DNA of 30,877 nucleotides, taken from a virus. The position numbers and the translations under genes were made by a program. The notes under the pieces were generated by a model that made no database searches, had not been told where the DNA came from, and saw only the letters and a program-made list of their open reading frames with translations. The first letter of the stretch is position 1; each line of letters opens with the position of its first letter. The stretch covers positions 1 to 30,877 of the IMG/VR virus record IMGVR_UViG_3300027969_002047. One strand, 5' to 3'. Below are positions 1-8,236 of this stretch, one piece after another.

Positions 1-502
1 CTTTGGCTTTCTTTTTCTTTTTGTTTTCTTCAAAGGTATGAATAAACTCAGAGATATTATCATACAATTCAAACTGGCGAACATTACCATTTTCGTCCTC
101 GTACATCTCACCTTCATCTAACAAACCAAATTGTTCGGTAGCTTTATACTTCACATACAATTGCTTTTTCTCTTTCATGATACGGCGAAGAAACGCATAG
201 TAAATGATCTGAGTAAAATAAGCAAAAGGATTTTTAGACTTATCAGGATCAAAATTACGGAAATACATCAAACAGTTTTCAATGCCGTCTGAAATCATTT
301 CATCTCGGAAAGAATATGATATAAAATTAGGCTTGCGTGACAAATGGTCAGCAATCTTCAAGAAACATTCACCAATATAATTTGGTATGGATGGTTCAGG
401 TTTATTTTCATTCTTTGCCTTATCACAGTTTTCTCTGTAAGCTATTAAAGCCTGTAGAAAATCTGCGTTGTTTACATAATGTTTTGGTTTCTTCTCACTC
501 AT
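1..502 (-). CDS. 55: Late-transcription sigma factor gp55 (partial, 3' end cut)
   Basis: This gene encodes the phage sigma factor that directs host RNA polymerase to T4-type late promoters. The visible 167 codons begin MSEKKPKHYVNNADF and run off the window at base 1 with no stop; T4 gp55 has about 185 residues, so little is missing. A central stretch (about residues 75-110) carries RDEMISDGIENCL, DPDKSKNPFAYFTQI and YYAFLRRI, which match the sigma region 2-like core of the gp55 family. The ATG at 502 follows AGAAGG. It is the last gene of the uvsY-uvsW block. Its target sites (TATAAATA) are found upstream of several structural genes in this window, which supports the call. The 66-base gap before it shows no convincing promoter. 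Confidence 0.9.
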   Translation of the reverse strand, partial: MSEKKPKHYVNNADFLQALIAYRENCDKAKNENKPEPSIPNYIGECFLKIADHLSRKPNFISYSFRDEMISDGIENCLMYFRNFDPDKSKNPFAYFTQIIYYAFLRRIMKEKKQLYVKYKATEQFGLLDEGEMYEDENGNVRQFELYDNISEFIHTFEENKKKKKAK

Positions 503-568
503 ATTTACCTTCTTTTCGCTTGACTTAGGGCTTGACAACTGTTATTATCTCGGTGTTCCGTTTTAAAA

Positions 569-1000
569 TTAATGTAACCTAATATTCTTTTTAGGTTTAT
601 ATAATTCTTGTATTGATTCAATTTCATCTTCTTCCTCATCATCTAGTTCATCTTCATATACACCTTCTTCAGAATCATCTTCCAAAAATTGTCTTAGTGT
701 TTCTTCTTCTTCTTTTTTAAATTTCTCTAAATTGTCTACCAACTTAACATAATAGTCTTTGATCATCAACTTAGGTTCAACAGTAGTCAAAATATCAGAG
801 GTATAAATTGTTGCCGTATTATCTACTATCAATTCAGCAGGAAGCCAAGGTGCAATAAGCAATAAAGATCCATTCTTAATTCTTTTAAATATTACAGTCA
901 TAGGATCTTTTAACATTACCATTTTTGTTTCTAAATCTTCATAACATGTACAGATAATATCTTCACCACTTTGTAGTCTTATTAGTTTAATTTCAGGCAT
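569..1000 (-). CDS. Conserved acidic phage protein of unknown function
   Basis: I do not recognise a defined function. The 143-residue protein has an N-terminal half (MPEIKLIRLQSGEDIICTC, residues 1-80) that looks like a small beta barrel of Sm-like type. A strongly acidic tail follows (about residues 96-130, rich in E and D) with a basic end, KPKKNIRLH. Its ATG overlaps the last codons of uvsW by 8 bases, so the two are probably translationally coupled. It sits between uvsW and gene 55. That position suggests a role in replication, recombination or late transcription, but this is inference from context only. Confidence 0.8.
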   Translation of the reverse strand: MPEIKLIRLQSGEDIICTCYEDLETKMVMLKDPMTVIFKRIKNGSLLLIAPWLPAELIVDNTATIYTSDILTTVEPKLMIKDYYVKLVDNLEKFKKEEEETLRQFLEDDSEEGVYEDELDDEEEDEIESIQELYKPKKNIRLH

Positions 1001-2465
1001 TTTTTAACTCTATGTTATAAAACTTGTAGTTGAATTTTTCATCATCATATATTTTAACACGTTCTATGAAATGTTTCAAGGTATAATTAGCATGTTTGCC
1101 TACTCTAAAGTCATCAGCAATATCAAACAATGTAGCTTCTGTTTTGTTATCACCAATTCTTAATCCTCTACCTATCGACTGAAGGTTACGAACTCTTGAC
1201 TTAGAGGGTGATGCAAAAATGATATTATGCAAATTACGGATGTTAACACCAGTACTGAAAGTACCGTAACTTGCAACAATAATTGCATCGTTTTGTTTCT
1301 CTGTAATAGATCGTATAGATTCCCTAACTTCAACATCGGTGCCACCATATACGAAAAATACATGCCTTTTACCTGCAGCATCTTTGATACCATTATATAA
1401 ATCTTTTCCATGTTTTTCCACTAACTGAAATAATATTAAAGTATTACCCTCTAATGAGAGTGTTAAATTTTTAATAAAGTCGTTTCTTGCTTTGTTTAAT
1501 ACAATATAGTCTTTCTCAGTATTATAATCCCATTGTCTAGACATTTTACAAATGTGTTCAGGGTATTTAAGTATTAAACATTTAATTTTAAAATCTGCTA
1601 ATTGTTTGTTATCAATTAATTGTTTAGTTGTTGTTGCTTGATACACCGGTCCAAATAGACCTTCAAGTACCAACTTGTGTGTTTGTGTTCCATCTAATGT
1701 GCCTGTACAACCAATTCTATATGATGCATTGGTTAAACCCGTCATGATTGATGCAAGTGATTTGGCTTTATAGAGGTGAGATTCATCACCCAATACAAAA
1801 TCAAATTGTTCAAAGTATTCTTTTGGATATTTATAGATTGATTGCCATGTTACTATTGTCAACAACTTGTCTGTTGATTTTTCTTTACCTGCATACTGGC
1901 GATGCACATTTGATTCGGCATCATAACCATATGATACAAAATCTGAGTACATTTGTTCCACCAAGGAAGTGGTTGGAACAATCAATAGACCTTTTTTGAA
2001 GTCCGCTTCTTGTAGATAACGGAGTATAATATAAAGTATGAGTGACTTACCTGAACCTGTAGGTGATAGAATCATTATGCGTTTGTTTCTTACCGCATGT
2101 ACAAACGATTGTAATTGATAATCACGAACTTCAATTGATTCTGGTAAGTTTAATGTTTTAATAAACTCTACAGCTTCAATCAATGAAAAGTTTTCTGTTA
2201 TAGAAACCTTATCATCAACAGATATAGAATAGTTTCTCTCTTTGCAAAACTTTTTAATATAAGGAACTAAACCACGGTAAATAGTAAAAGTACGCAGATC
2301 AGCTAAGCGTATTTTGCCGTCCCAAAATTTAGATTTAAAAGCAGGAGAGAATTGATGGCCGGGAACATAGAAAGTAAAGTAATCTGAAAGTTCTTGCGCT
2401 AAACTTTTTTCACATTCAAATTTAACATATACTTCATCTAGTTCATGTATTAGTAAATTAGACAC
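993..2465 (-). CDS. uvsW: UvsW-like DNA/RNA helicase (recombination and origin control)
   Basis: This is a superfamily 2 helicase. In T4, UvsW unwinds R-loops and branched recombination intermediates and helps switch replication from origin-dependent to recombination-dependent mode. From the chosen start, the N-terminal substrate-recognition domain covers about residues 1-90. Walker A is SPTGSGKS (about 134-141), the DEAD-type box is DESH (about 227-230), motif III is TGT and motif VI is QSIGRGLRIG near the C-terminus. I chose GTG at 2465 (490 residues). It overlaps the end of uvsY by 8 bases and aligns with the T4 N-terminus (SNLLIHELDEVYVKFEC against IKVHFHDFSHVRIDC). The frame stays open to a TTG at 2489, but that start has no Shine-Dalgarno sequence and would add 8 unmatched residues. 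Confidence 0.93.
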   Translation of the reverse strand: MSNLLIHELDEVYVKFECEKSLAQELSDYFTFYVPGHQFSPAFKSKFWDGKIRLADLRTFTIYRGLVPYIKKFCKERNYSISVDDKVSITENFSLIEAVEFIKTLNLPESIEVRDYQLQSFVHAVRNKRIMILSPTGSGKSLILYIILRYLQEADFKKGLLIVPTTSLVEQMYSDFVSYGYDAESNVHRQYAGKEKSTDKLLTIVTWQSIYKYPKEYFEQFDFVLGDESHLYKAKSLASIMTGLTNASYRIGCTGTLDGTQTHKLVLEGLFGPVYQATTTKQLIDNKQLADFKIKCLILKYPEHICKMSRQWDYNTEKDYIVLNKARNDFIKNLTLSLEGNTLILFQLVEKHGKDLYNGIKDAAGKRHVFFVYGGTDVEVRESIRSITEKQNDAIIVASYGTFSTGVNIRNLHNIIFASPSKSRVRNLQSIGRGLRIGDNKTEATLFDIADDFRVGKHANYTLKHFIERVKIYDDEKFNYKFYNIELKNA

Positions 2466-2892
2466 CTTGAATAAATTTTTCCCAGTCAATAAATGATTTT
2501 AATTCCCAAGCACGATTGTTTAATTCTTTCAATATGCTGGTACATACATCAACCATTTCTTCATTAATAAGTTTTGATGCTAACAAACGATTAACATCTT
2601 CGTCTGCTTCCATATATGTAGACAACTCGGCTTTGATCACATATGGAAAAGGTTCCCATCCACGTTTCTTTAATTCATCATCATCTAACTTGCCTGTATA
2701 ATACTCCCACTTTAATTTTTTCATTTTATTATATTTAAACTCTGCCTCTTTAACCATCAAACGATGCTTAGACAATATGTTTAAATATTTACTATGAAGT
2801 TTAGGAATATCCAGTAAAGCTTTACCTGGTTCGGTGCGATCTATGTCCGCATCTTTAGTCCACATACTCAATAATTCGTCAAGTTTTTCCAT
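2458..2892 (-). CDS. uvsY: UvsY recombination mediator
   Basis: The 144-residue protein matches UvsY, which loads the phage recombinase UvsX onto gp32-covered single-stranded DNA. T4 UvsY has 137 residues. The sequence has the family's helical, charged character: N-terminal MEKLDELLSMWTKDADID, a basic middle (KYNKMKKLKWEYYTGKL) and a C-terminal NNRAWELKSFIDWEKF. It directly precedes uvsW, as in many T4-like phages. The ATG follows AAGGAG with 6 bases between. That ribosome binding site lies in a 7-bp hairpin, and a perfect sigma70 promoter ends just upstream (see separate entries). uvsY is therefore probably expressed from its own host-type promoter rather than by read-through from the capsid genes. 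Confidence 0.92.
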   Translation of the reverse strand: MEKLDELLSMWTKDADIDRTEPGKALLDIPKLHSKYLNILSKHRLMVKEAEFKYNKMKKLKWEYYTGKLDDDELKKRGWEPFPYVIKAELSTYMEADEDVNRLLASKLINEEMVDVCTSILKELNNRAWELKSFIDWEKFIQGV

Positions 2893-2896
2893 AAAA

Positions 2897-2915
2897 AATC
2901 TCCTTACAGGAGATT
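2897..2915 (-). promoter_or_regulatory. Hairpin able to mask the uvsY ribosome binding site
   Basis: AATCTCC (2897-2903) and GGAGATT (2909-2915) pair perfectly over 7 bp around a 5-base loop. In RNA the 3' arm contains the GGAG Shine-Dalgarno sequence of uvsY. The 5' arm overlaps the promoter -10 box, so transcripts started near 2906 should lack it, while read-through transcripts from upstream genes would contain the whole hairpin. Confidence 0.65.
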
Positions 2916-2941
2916 ATACACTAATTAAAATAACTTGTCAA
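2900..2941 (-). promoter_or_regulatory. Consensus sigma70 promoter of uvsY
   Basis: On the minus strand TTGACA (2941-2936), a 17-base spacer and TATAAT (2918-2913) form a perfect sigma70 promoter. The expected start is near 2906, about 14 bases before the uvsY ATG. The -35 box lies in the last codons of the tail-tube-like gene. Such a promoter would be used by unmodified host polymerase, so the uvsY-uvsW-55 block can be made before late proteins. Confidence 0.85.
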
Positions 2942-3464
2942 CATTATAATAGGCAAATCTGAATGATGCATCAGCAGTTAGTATGGTATCTGGACTATCA
3001 CCGGTAGATACCACAAAAGAAGATAGACTTACAGGAAATAAATCTACAAACTTAAAATTATAATATGGTTTATTTGAAGATGATAGTAGTGTTAATGTAC
3101 CATCTGAAAATTGTGGAGTATTTGTTTGTTTATACCGAGTAAAGTTATTTAAATTGTTTAAGTTTTCATATTCGGCAAAATCAGTAGGGAAAGTCATAGC
3201 ACGAAGCCAATCATGTATTTCTAACCATGCTTTAAGTTCTTCATCAATATAGAAAGTGACATTCATTATGTCATATATTAATTTTTCACCAGGTGAATAC
3301 AGGTCTACAAATGGATTGTTTCTAGGTATCTCACTAGTGGATATTCCAGGTACACTTACTGACTGACAAAAGTATTGTACATTAGGTACCCTTCCAAAGT
3401 TCAGTATAAACTTATTTGGATGTAAAAAATTAGGATTAGATGGATTTCTTGTAATTGCTGTCAT
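2925..3464 (-). CDS. Tail-tube-fold protein (gp19-like paralogue, between gene 23 and uvsY)
   Basis: The 179-residue protein resembles tail tube proteins of contractile phages: an N-terminal PNKFILNFGRVPNVQYF strand pair, a CQSVSVPGI segment (compare CRSAQLPGS in the gp19 of this phage), a central NVTFYIDEELKAWLEIHDWLRAM helix region and a C-terminal DASFRFAYYNVDKLF strand. It may be a tube-initiation, cap or tail-completion component rather than the main tube subunit. By position it fills the slot where related aquatic T4-like phages tend to carry a tail-completion gene (gp3), so that is a real alternative. It lies downstream of the gene 23 terminator, which should lower its transcription relative to capsid protein. 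The exact role is inferred from fold-like similarity. Confidence 0.75.
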   Translation of the reverse strand: MTAITRNPSNPNFLHPNKFILNFGRVPNVQYFCQSVSVPGISTSEIPRNNPFVDLYSPGEKLIYDIMNVTFYIDEELKAWLEIHDWLRAMTFPTDFAEYENLNNLNNFTRYKQTNTPQFSDGTLTLLSSSNKPYYNFKFVDLFPVSLSSFVVSTGDSPDTILTADASFRFAYYNVDKLF

Positions 3465-3482
3465 AGTGATTTATTTAGGCGC

Positions 3483-3512
3483 AAAAAAAGAGGCACCTTG
3501 CGATGCCTCTTT
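3483..3512 (-). terminator. Intrinsic terminator after gene 23
   Basis: A perfect 9-bp stem (AAAGAGGCA, 3487-3495, with TGCCTCTTT, 3504-3512) encloses an 8-base loop. It is followed on the minus strand by a run of seven T (3489-3483, part of it shared with the stem). It lies 44 bases past the stop codon of the major capsid gene and just before the next gene. Confidence 0.92.
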
Positions 3513-3556
3513 CGAACAGTCCTTTTTTATAATTTTTATTATAGGACTTATTTTGA

Positions 3557-4891
3557 TTACATTAAGTTTGCAATCTTGAACGCACGGTAGTACAGGTTGG
3601 TACGAGCATTGATAGCGCCCAAACCTTGTGTAGAACCTTCTGCGAATGGGTTGGCAACTAGACCATAACGAGTCTTGAAACCAATTTTTGGTTGGAAGTT
3701 GTTTGTATCAACTGCACGAACCATTTGCAAAGGAACATATGGGCAATAGAACAAACCAGCGTCATATGCATTAGAACCTTTGTAACCCATTACAGCAAAC
3801 TCAGAAGTAGAGTTAGCAGCAAAGTACGGGTCAATGTAAACCTTGATACGACCGAACAATGTACCAGCAAATGTATTGCCTGTATCATCAACAGTCAGGC
3901 TAACTTGACTATTCAAAGCAGATTGGTAGTCTAATAGACCAGCCATTGCGAGGGCAGATGCAACGTCTGAAGAACAGATCATTACGTTACCTTTACCACG
4001 GCGAGTTGTCTTAGCAATAACGTTTGCTTCACGCTCTAATTGGAATGCCAAACCTTTGATCTTTTCAACCATCCAGCGACCGTTTGAATCTGTATCCAAG
4101 TCAAAAGTACCTTGAGTTGTTGTACCAACTTGAGCACCAACTTTAGCAGATGTGTAGATTGTACGGATAACTTCACGGTTGATCTCAGCAAGAATCTCTG
4201 TGGAGAGAATGTTTGCCAATTCAGTTTCAGCGTCAAGACCATGAACAGCTTTTAAGTCTTGTGCGAGTTCCATTGAGTACTCAGCTTTCAGAGCACGGGA
4301 CTTAGCAGTTACAGAAACCTTCTCAATAGAGAAAGCCATTTCGTTGAAAGTCAAATCTTCAGCAACAGAAGTGGCCATTGCTTGACCAGTTGCCATAGTA
4401 GAAGCGAATACGTTTTGGTTACCCAAAGCAGTGTTAGCAGCAAGGCTAATATCTGTTTGTGCGCTTTTTGTACCAGAGAAACCTGTATTGGCTTCGTTGT
4501 AGAATGCCTCAGTTGCACCAGCAGTAACGTTTTGTGATGCGTATGTAGAACGCATTGCAAAAATCAAACCAGTAGGACCTGTCATTGGTTGTACACCGCA
4601 AAGGTCATAAGCGATAAGATTTGGTAAAGAACGGCGAACTAAACTGATCAAGATTGGATCGAAACCAGCAACTGGACCGCCAGCAGCAGAACCACCAGAG
4701 TAGCCTGTGCCACCTAATGAGTTAGTTGGAGCTGTTTCATACAAAATGCCAGATGACTTTTGCATTTCTTGAGCTTGGTTCTCAAGAATAACAGCTGTAA
4801 CAGCCTTACGATATGGGTCTTTAATAGCAGGCAGATCAGGGTGATCTAGAACGCCTTCCCATTTTTTCTGTAAATTTTCGGACAAATACAT
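3557..4891 (-). CDS. 23: Major capsid protein gp23
   Basis: This is the hexamer-forming major head protein of T4-like phages, with an HK97-type fold. It has 444 residues and T4 gp23 has 521; shorter versions are usual in aquatic relatives. Family landmarks include MYLSENLQKKWEGVLDHPDL at the N-terminus, GFDPILISLVRRSLPNLIAYD after the leader, GPTGLIFAMRS, and the C-terminal YYRAFKIANL. The leader should be removed by the gp21 protease. A plausible cleavage site after LYE (residue 52) fits the L-x-E preference of that protease. The ATG follows AAGGAG. The gene lies directly after gene 22 and ends at a strong terminator, consistent with very high late expression. No gp24-like vertex protein follows it in this window. 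Confidence 0.97.
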   Translation of the reverse strand: MYLSENLQKKWEGVLDHPDLPAIKDPYRKAVTAVILENQAQEMQKSSGILYETAPTNSLGGTGYSGGSAAGGPVAGFDPILISLVRRSLPNLIAYDLCGVQPMTGPTGLIFAMRSTYASQNVTAGATEAFYNEANTGFSGTKSAQTDISLAANTALGNQNVFASTMATGQAMATSVAEDLTFNEMAFSIEKVSVTAKSRALKAEYSMELAQDLKAVHGLDAETELANILSTEILAEINREVIRTIYTSAKVGAQVGTTTQGTFDLDTDSNGRWMVEKIKGLAFQLEREANVIAKTTRRGKGNVMICSSDVASALAMAGLLDYQSALNSQVSLTVDDTGNTFAGTLFGRIKVYIDPYFAANSTSEFAVMGYKGSNAYDAGLFYCPYVPLQMVRAVDTNNFQPKIGFKTRYGLVANPFAEGSTQGLGAINARTNLYYRAFKIANLM

Positions 4892-4908
4892 TTAAATCTC
4901 CTTAGTGT

Positions 4909-5982
4909 TTAAAATTTTGTTTTGGAAATTGCTTGAGAAACGGCGGCAACAAAAGGATCATTGATTTCTTTTTGTTCACCAGTTGCTTCTTCAATTTTCT
5001 CATGTAACTGCTCAGCATCAGCTTTTTTAACACCTGATGGGAAATAGTTCTCACGGATTGTTTCAAGTTTATCTTTGTATTCTTCCTCTGTGGAGAATTC
5101 AACACTCTCTGCGAGTGATTTGATTTTTTCAACTTGAGTTGCGGCGAGACCTTCGCAGACTTGATGAGTAATTTCTACTTTGCGTGATTCAATTAACTGT
5201 TTGTTTAAGTCAACAGCACGCTCAATTTCTTCGTTGAGTTTGCTTTCGAGTTCTTCAACTTTACCAGCAAGTTCGTCAACTAAATCAATTTTTTCAGATG
5301 GAACATCGATGTAATGTTCTGCAAACAGGTTGCGTAGACCAGAAATGAATTCTTCGGTGATCTCAGCACGTAGACCTGATTCGATTGCAATTTGATTATC
5401 TTCCAACCAGTGGTCAACCACATAGTTTAGGTAGTCATCAACCTTTTCTGTTAATTCGGTTTGAACTGAAGTGAGTGCTTCTTCAAGCATACCAGCATAT
5501 TTGGCTTCAATTTCTTCTTCAATTTGAGTAACACGATCTTCAACACGTGCTTCAAAAATTGTAGAAACTTTAGCTTTAAAATCTTCAGAAATAGTAGAGT
5601 CGTCAGCAAACAAGGCATCAACATCTTCCTTCATCTTTGCTTTCCATTCTTTCTTTTCTTCGAGTTGCTCAGAGGCAACTTCAGCTGTTTCTTCTTCAGA
5701 AATAATTTCTTCACCTTCTGTTTCTTCGGATTCCTCTTTTTTCATTTTGAGTTGTGTGTCCGATGAAGCGTCTGATGGTTTGGTTGTTGGGGCAGTTGCA
5801 GATTTCGCAGCCTTAGTCGTATCGATTTTATTCGAATTGTCATCCGGTTTTGAATTCTGCGGTGTAGGACCACCAAGGTCTACAACCTGACCTTCTAATT
5901 TTTGCGGAGGCATAGCTGGGGCTGAACTCTTGCCACCGGCGAGAATATCAGCTGCTGCTTCCATTAGTTTATTTGTTGCCAT
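4909..5982 (-). CDS. 22: Prohead scaffold core protein gp22
   Basis: This is the major internal scaffold of the prohead, around which gp23 assembles and which gp21 later degrades. The 357-residue protein is acidic, longer than the T4 protein (269), and has typical layout: a low-complexity N-terminal region rich in P, S, T and A (about 15-80), then long E/K-rich coiled-coil helices (about 80-300), then a short C-terminal VAAVSQAISKTKF that is conserved in the family. It is placed between genes 21 and 23, as in T4. The ATG follows AAGGAG, and a perfect late promoter lies 22 bases upstream. The extended N-terminal region is the unusual part; its function is unknown. Confidence 0.93.
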   Translation of the reverse strand: MATNKLMEAAADILAGGKSSAPAMPPQKLEGQVVDLGGPTPQNSKPDDNSNKIDTTKAAKSATAPTTKPSDASSDTQLKMKKEESEETEGEEIISEEETAEVASEQLEEKKEWKAKMKEDVDALFADDSTISEDFKAKVSTIFEARVEDRVTQIEEEIEAKYAGMLEEALTSVQTELTEKVDDYLNYVVDHWLEDNQIAIESGLRAEITEEFISGLRNLFAEHYIDVPSEKIDLVDELAGKVEELESKLNEEIERAVDLNKQLIESRKVEITHQVCEGLAATQVEKIKSLAESVEFSTEEEYKDKLETIRENYFPSGVKKADAEQLHEKIEEATGEQKEINDPFVAAVSQAISKTKF

Positions 5983-6004
5983 TAGGAATCTCCTTATGAT
6001 TTCT

Positions 6005-6012
6005 TATTTATA
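6005..6012 (-). promoter_or_regulatory. T4-type late promoter of gene 22
   Basis: TATAAATA reads on the minus strand from 6012 to 6005, a perfect match to the T4 late -10 element. It lies 22 bases before the gene 22 ATG, in the short gap after gene 21. It should drive genes 22 and 23 with the phage sigma factor gp55. Confidence 0.85.
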
Positions 6013-6015
6013 AAA

Positions 6016-6666
6016 TTAAAGTTTTCTGAGGTAATTTTCAAATATTTGGAGTGCAACTTCCTCAATTTGTTTCTTGGAAGCACTCTTTATTTGTTTCTTT
6101 GCTCTGTCAAAATCCGCTTCTACAAAGCGTCCTTCAACAAACATCCATTCTTTATTTTCCATAATACCGTTAACGAAAGCACCCGGTGCAGATGGATCAG
6201 CAACAATATCAGCTGCAGTTGCAAGTTTAAGATCATCTTGTACCAAATTATAACCTTCTTTGGTTTGTATTACAGAACCCAAAGCTCTTGAGGAAACACC
6301 AATACTCACATCATTATCGATAAAATCTTTAACAATTTTACCATATGGTGTATCCAAGATTAATGCTTTCCCGTAGAAGGTGTCACCATCTTCTTCAAGG
6401 GAAACAATTTTGTGAGATACCCTCTCTAAATTAATTGTAGGTGTGTCTGGATGGCCTAGTTCTCCAAGAGCACGATTAGTCTTAATAAATTCTTCGTTGT
6501 ACCGTTCTACTTCAGAACGCAAAGTGTCCATTTTGTACATACGATTATTACGATTTACTTTGTCACCTACAAGGAAAGTACCTTCAATATAAAGATGTTT
6601 TTTGCCGTTTTCGGAAGCTTCTGTGAGATACTTTACGTTCTCAACTGTTTCTCTAATAAGTTTCAT
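6016..6666 (-). CDS. 21: Prohead core protease gp21
   Basis: This serine protease (family S77) sits in the prohead core and matures the head by cutting gp23 and the scaffold proteins. It has 216 residues, against 212 in T4. The likely catalytic residues are His72 in ALGELGHPD and Ser125 or Ser126 in SIGVSSRALGSV, the two best conserved motifs of the family. The N-terminal MKLIRETVENVKYLTEA and EGTFLVGDKVNRNNRMY are also typical. It follows the 122-residue unknown gene by one base and precedes gene 22, the order found in T4. It probably belongs to the transcript that begins at the gene 67 late promoter. Confidence 0.95.
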   Translation of the reverse strand: MKLIRETVENVKYLTEASENGKKHLYIEGTFLVGDKVNRNNRMYKMDTLRSEVERYNEEFIKTNRALGELGHPDTPTINLERVSHKIVSLEEDGDTFYGKALILDTPYGKIVKDFIDNDVSIGVSSRALGSVIQTKEGYNLVQDDLKLATAADIVADPSAPGAFVNGIMENKEWMFVEGRFVEADFDRAKKQIKSASKKQIEEVALQIFENYLRKL

Positions 6667-6667
6667 T

Positions 6668-7036
6668 TTACAGATCCGTTAATGATGGGCTATAAGTTGC
6701 GGTTTTGCTTACTGACATAATTAAAGTACCACCTGTACCACTATTTGTTACATAAATGTTTGCAGTAGAAGTATTGGCAAGTGCAATATCATATTGCGCC
6801 AAAGGCCAATCATTACCACCTGGCAAATCTAAAACTAAAGTACCGGTGTTATCGTTGCCACGATATACTTTCCAAAATCCATCTGAAGCAGACATAACAT
6901 GTGTAAATGTTGCACCAGTAATAATTTCTGTTGTTGTATTTGTTGATAGAGCAGTTAAATCAATACGTGTAGCTGTATTACCAGTTACACGAATGGTAGA
7001 TTTACTTCTCTTACTGTTTAAAATTTCGTATGGCAT
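6668..7036 (-). CDS. Small beta-rich protein of unknown function in the head module
   Basis: I do not recognise a named family. The 122-residue protein is rich in T, S, N and G, has no predicted membrane segment or signal peptide, and looks all-beta (TIRVTGNTATRIDLTAL, GFWKVYRGNDNTGTLVLDLP, NIYVTNSGTGGTLIMSVSK). This composition is typical of small virion surface proteins such as capsid decoration proteins or fibre tips. It sits between gene 68 and gene 21 with one-base gaps on both sides, so it is cotranscribed and perhaps coupled with the core genes. A capsid decoration role is a guess from position and composition. Confidence 0.75.
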   Translation of the reverse strand: MPYEILNSKRSKSTIRVTGNTATRIDLTALSTNTTTEIITGATFTHVMSASDGFWKVYRGNDNTGTLVLDLPGGNDWPLAQYDIALANTSTANIYVTNSGTGGTLIMSVSKTATYSPSLTDL

Positions 7037-7037
7037 T

Positions 7038-7457
7038 TTACTTTAGTCCCATTGATGTGCGCCTACGCATTGACATTTTTCTTTTCAATAGCGAACGGCG
7101 CAGTTTTGCCCTTCTAGTTGTTTTCCATGATCGTTTTAATAAACGAGCCTTTTTAATTCTTGTTGTTGCTGATATACGCACAACACGATTACCTGCAACT
7201 CTATAACCTTTAATACCTGATCGCTTGCGGTTCTTCTGAACTACAATACGACCAGCTGAATTTCTTCTAACTCTACGGCGAATCTTTTCAATTCTACCTT
7301 GTTTAATAATATTAGTGTTACCTTCTTCTAACATGTCCTCTACAACATAATTCTTTGCTTCTTCTAATCTTCTTTTAGCAATTTCATCAAGGCGATTGAA
7401 TAGATGTTGCTTAGCCTCATCTAAATTGCCTTTTGATAATGCTTCTATAAATTTCAT
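7038..7457 (-). CDS. 68: Prohead core protein gp68
   Basis: The 139-residue protein matches gp68 in size (141 in T4), position and composition. It has an N-terminal helix, MKFIEALSKGNLDEAKQHLF, followed by a very basic body rich in R and K (about residues 55-139, for example RRVRRNSAGR and KRKMSMRRR). gp68 is a minor prohead core component that affects head shape and is cut by the gp21 protease. The basic region could contact the acidic scaffold or DNA. Its ATG overlaps the stop of the preceding gene (ATGA), which indicates translational coupling within the core operon. Confidence 0.82.
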   Translation of the reverse strand: MKFIEALSKGNLDEAKQHLFNRLDEIAKRRLEEAKNYVVEDMLEEGNTNIIKQGRIEKIRRRVRRNSAGRIVVQKNRKRSGIKGYRVAGNRVVRISATTRIKKARLLKRSWKTTRRAKLRRSLLKRKMSMRRRTSMGLK

Positions 7458-8236
7458 TTTAATTTACTAAATGAAAAATCTGCTGCTTTCTTCATGTGAT
7501 GTGATGATCTTGCCACCATATCAGCAAACTTCTTTTTATTAACATCATTCAAATTTTTATGAATGGTTAATACCGCATGAGCGGTTTGTACATCCACCTT
7601 ACTAGCAGAACCATCTTTATGGTTTACTGTGCCGTGTTGGTGACTGTCTTTAATCTTTTGTAGTTGACCAATGGCATCTACGGATTCTTTAACAGTTTCT
7701 TCAGCTTGAATAGCGGCATCGCCACCATATGGAACTGAAAAATACTTATCCAATTTTTTACTATAATACAAAGCAATTTTAGTACCATTTGGGTACATAC
7801 GAATTGCTTCTCTCTTTAACAATAAAGTAATAGGAGGATCTATATTTAGTGCCTCTTCAATGATTTCATTATCTTCTTTAATGGAAGCAGTAACGATACG
7901 ATGCGCTCTAACTTTTCTACCAGAAGGTGATACTTTATAGTCTGATGAATCTACCACTTCTTCTCCAGCACCTTCTCTTACCGCACGGCGAGTTTGCTGA
8001 AATAGTTGTTTATTGTTTGTAACAACATCTATCATTTGATTTAATAGTTGTTGTACAATAGTTTTTTCAGATGCAGTTAATACTGGTGTATCTTCTTTCA
8101 TCTTGTTTAAAACATGATGAATCTTTTGTAACTGTGTTGCGTTACCTAAACCTGATCGCACCAAAGTGTCAAACTTTTTATAGTCTGACTTACCTTCTTC
8201 TAACGAGATATTTTTAAAATCGCTTAAAAATTTCAT
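7454..8236 (-). CDS. Probable extra prohead core protein, inserted between genes 67 and 68
   Basis: T4 has no gene here, so this 260-residue protein is an addition to the 67-68 pair. Its N-terminus MKFLSDFKNISLEE resembles that of gp68 (MKFIEALSKGNLDE), hinting at a shared core-targeting helix. The rest is helical and charged in the first third (LQKIHHVLNKMKEDTP), followed by a conserved middle (PPITLLLKREAIRMYPNGTKIALYYS shortened to REAIRMYPNGTKIALYYS) and a His-rich C-terminal section (DSHQHGTVNHKDGSASKVD). It overlaps gene 67 and gene 68 by ATGA junctions on both ends. A structural head role is inferred from this coupling. I see no enzymatic motif. Confidence 0.75.
   Translation of the reverse strand: MKFLSDFKNISLEEGKSDYKKFDTLVRSGLGNATQLQKIHHVLNKMKEDTPVLTASEKTIVQQLLNQMIDVVTNNKQLFQQTRRAVREGAGEEVVDSSDYKVSPSGRKVRAHRIVTASIKEDNEIIEEALNIDPPITLLLKREAIRMYPNGTKIALYYSKKLDKYFSVPYGGDAAIQAEETVKESVDAIGQLQKIKDSHQHGTVNHKDGSASKVDVQTAHAVLTIHKNLNDVNKKKFADMVARSSHHMKKAADFSFSKLK

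Noticed and set aside
1828-1835. TATAAATA on the minus strand inside uvsW
   Set aside because: It is far from any gene start and in an AT-rich coding region, so chance is the simpler explanation.
3472-3479. CCTAAATA before the tail-tube-like gene
   Set aside because: It matches only 6 of 8 positions of the late element and lies 7 bases from the ATG.
3518-3548. Inverted repeat AGTCCT/AGGACT just after the gene 23 stop
   Set aside because: Six pairs with a 19-base AT-only loop are weak; the perfect hairpin with a T-run next to it is a sufficient terminator.
5524-5766. Open frame on the plus strand, rich in F and C, opposite gene 22
   Set aside because: It is antisense to the E/K-rich codons of the scaffold gene, has no ribosome site and its composition is a mirror of the real gene. 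The same holds for other plus-strand frames in the window.
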